Source of the DNA: Ignavibacteriaceae bacterium
Lineage (GTDB): Bacteria; Bacteroidota; Ignavibacteria; Ignavibacteriales; Ignavibacteriaceae
Direction: 5' to 3'
Assembly (NCBI GenBank): GCA_026193755.1
Contig: JAPHUI010000136.1
Span: 1 to 15,095, forward strand
Length of the DNA stretch: 15,095 nt
Below, piece by piece: positions 14,361 through 15,095 of this stretch. Under the pieces are notes generated by a model, which ran no database searches, was not told the DNA's origin, and saw only the letters and a list, made by a program, of their open reading frames with translations. Numbering within the stretch: the stretch's first letter is position 1; the number at the start of each line of letters is the position of its first letter. The position numbers and the translations under genes were made by a program.

Positions 14361-15095
14361 ATGTTTAAATTTTTAGCTGATATTACAAATACAATTTATA
14401 ATTACTTCGCAACTATGTCAGATGCAGAATTTTATTCGACTTTAGTAATTGTTGGAACTGCAGTTTTTTTTATTATTGCTGAAAGAATATGGCCTTATAC
14501 AAAAGGGCAGAAAGTACTGCGTGAAGGTTTTTTCGACGACCTTGCACTATATACAATTGCACAAAGTTACATTCTTGGCATATTCATTTTTACGTATATC
14601 ATTAATTTTATTGACAACTCAACGGGACTATCAAGGTTAAGATTGTTTGAAAATGTTCCGATCTGGATTCAGTTAATTTTCTTCTTAATTACACATGATC
14701 TTTACATCTACTGGATGCATCGCTGGCAGCACAAGAATAAATATTTGTGGCGAATCCACGAAGCTCACCATTCACCTAAAAAAGTTGACTGGCTTTCAGG
14801 TTCACGATCACACGCATTGGAGATTCTTATCAATCAAACAATTGAGTTTCTTCCTATAGTCTTATTAGGCTCTCCTCCTGAAGTAATTGCTTACAAAGGT
14901 GTTATCAGTGCTGTATGGGGAATGTATATTCATTCAAATCTTGATATTCATACAGGCAAACTTCAAAAGATCATCAACGGACCGGAAATGCATCGCTGGC
15001 ACCACTCAACAGGAAAAGGCAGGAACAGAAACTTTGCAACCAAGCTTGCTATATGGGACTGGATTTTCGGTACTGCTTTTTTTCCAGAAACCAAG
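14361..15095 (+). CDS. Sterol desaturase / fatty acid hydroxylase superfamily protein, 3'-truncated by the window edge
   Basis: From ATG 14361 the frame stays open to the last base, giving 245 residues. This superfamily of membrane di-iron enzymes hydroxylates or desaturates lipid chains or sterol-like substrates using O2. The protein has hydrophobic segments at about 26-42, 62-84, 100-112 and 160-185. Histidine clusters that would bind the two irons are THDLYIYWMHR (111-121), HEAHH (133-137) and EMHRWHH (209-215), with additional H151 and H191. The N-terminal half and all three His boxes are present, so only the C-terminal end is missing. It follows the NeuB-type gene by 20 nt on the same strand and could be co-transcribed. 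Whether it modifies a lipid carrying the glycan or is merely a neighbour cannot be said. Another small open frame at 14449-14640 is a shadow of this gene. Confidence 0.88.
   Translation, partial: MFKFLADITNTIYNYFATMSDAEFYSTLVIVGTAVFFIIAERIWPYTKGQKVLREGFFDDLALYTIAQSYILGIFIFTYIINFIDNSTGLSRLRLFENVPIWIQLIFFLITHDLYIYWMHRWQHKNKYLWRIHEAHHSPKKVDWLSGSRSHALEILINQTIEFLPIVLLGSPPEVIAYKGVISAVWGMYIHSNLDIHTGKLQKIINGPEMHRWHHSTGKGRNRNFATKLAIWDWIFGTAFFPETK

Noticed and set aside
14449..14640. 63-residue open frame on the plus strand near the right end.
   Set aside because: It lies in another frame of the sterol-desaturase-like gene, whose His boxes and membrane segments support the longer frame running off the window.
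1..15095. CRISPR array, tRNA/rRNA, insertion sequence, prophage or defence system.
   Set aside because: No regular repeats with spacers, no cloverleaf-like or rRNA-like stretch, no transposase or integrase motif and no nuclease/toxin pair was seen; coding density leaves little space for them.

Overview
This window is A+T-rich bacterial chromosome with closely packed genes, almost all on the + strand. Twelve coding regions are complete and two are cut by the window edges. Most starts lack a good Shine-Dalgarno sequence, and at least three genes need TTG starts. Together with the overall protein character, this suggests the Bacteroidota/Chlorobi/Ignavibacteria side of the FCB group. That assignment is an impression from the sequence, not a phylogenetic result. 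No RNA gene, CRISPR array, transposase or prophage gene is visible.

Region 1 (1-2638) is the 3' part of polA, DNA polymerase I, with intact 5'-nuclease, proofreading and polymerase motifs and a tyrosine at the ddNTP-discrimination site. Region 2 (2693-7612) is a tightly coupled run: three tandem, mutually divergent GT9 (heptosyltransferase-like) genes, a single-domain homocysteine S-methyltransferase, and ispE of the MEP isoprenoid pathway. Junctions overlap by 4 or 20 nt or are 2 nt apart, so the run probably forms one transcript. Region 3 (7605-8546, minus strand) is a cytoplasmic LD-carboxypeptidase (S66) whose 3' end overlaps ispE by 8 bp.

Region 4 (8547-8793) is a 247-bp divergent intergenic region with two short perfect inverted repeats. 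It is the only substantial non-coding DNA in the window.

Region 5 (8794-15095) is the most interesting part. It is an operon-like cassette: a GT-B-like transferase, an SpsF-type cytidylyltransferase, a class III (GSA-aminomutase-like) PLP aminotransferase, a short-chain dehydrogenase, a KdsC/KDN-9-P-phosphatase-like HAD, a NeuB-type PEP-condensing synthase without its SAF domain, and the start of a sterol-desaturase/fatty-acid-hydroxylase gene. My reading is that it makes, aminates, CMP-activates and transfers an unusual 3-deoxy-ulosonic (sialic-acid-like) sugar for a cell-surface glycan. The HAD and the SAF-less synthase both hint at a phosphorylated, KDN-like intermediate without an N-acetyl group. 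The dehydrogenase plus class III aminotransferase would then install an amino group, as KdnB/KdnA do for Kdo8N. The exact sugar cannot be read from sequence alone. No epimerase (NeuC/LegG), acetyltransferase or DegT-type aminotransferase lies in the window, so this is not a standard Neu5Ac, legionaminate or pseudaminate cluster.
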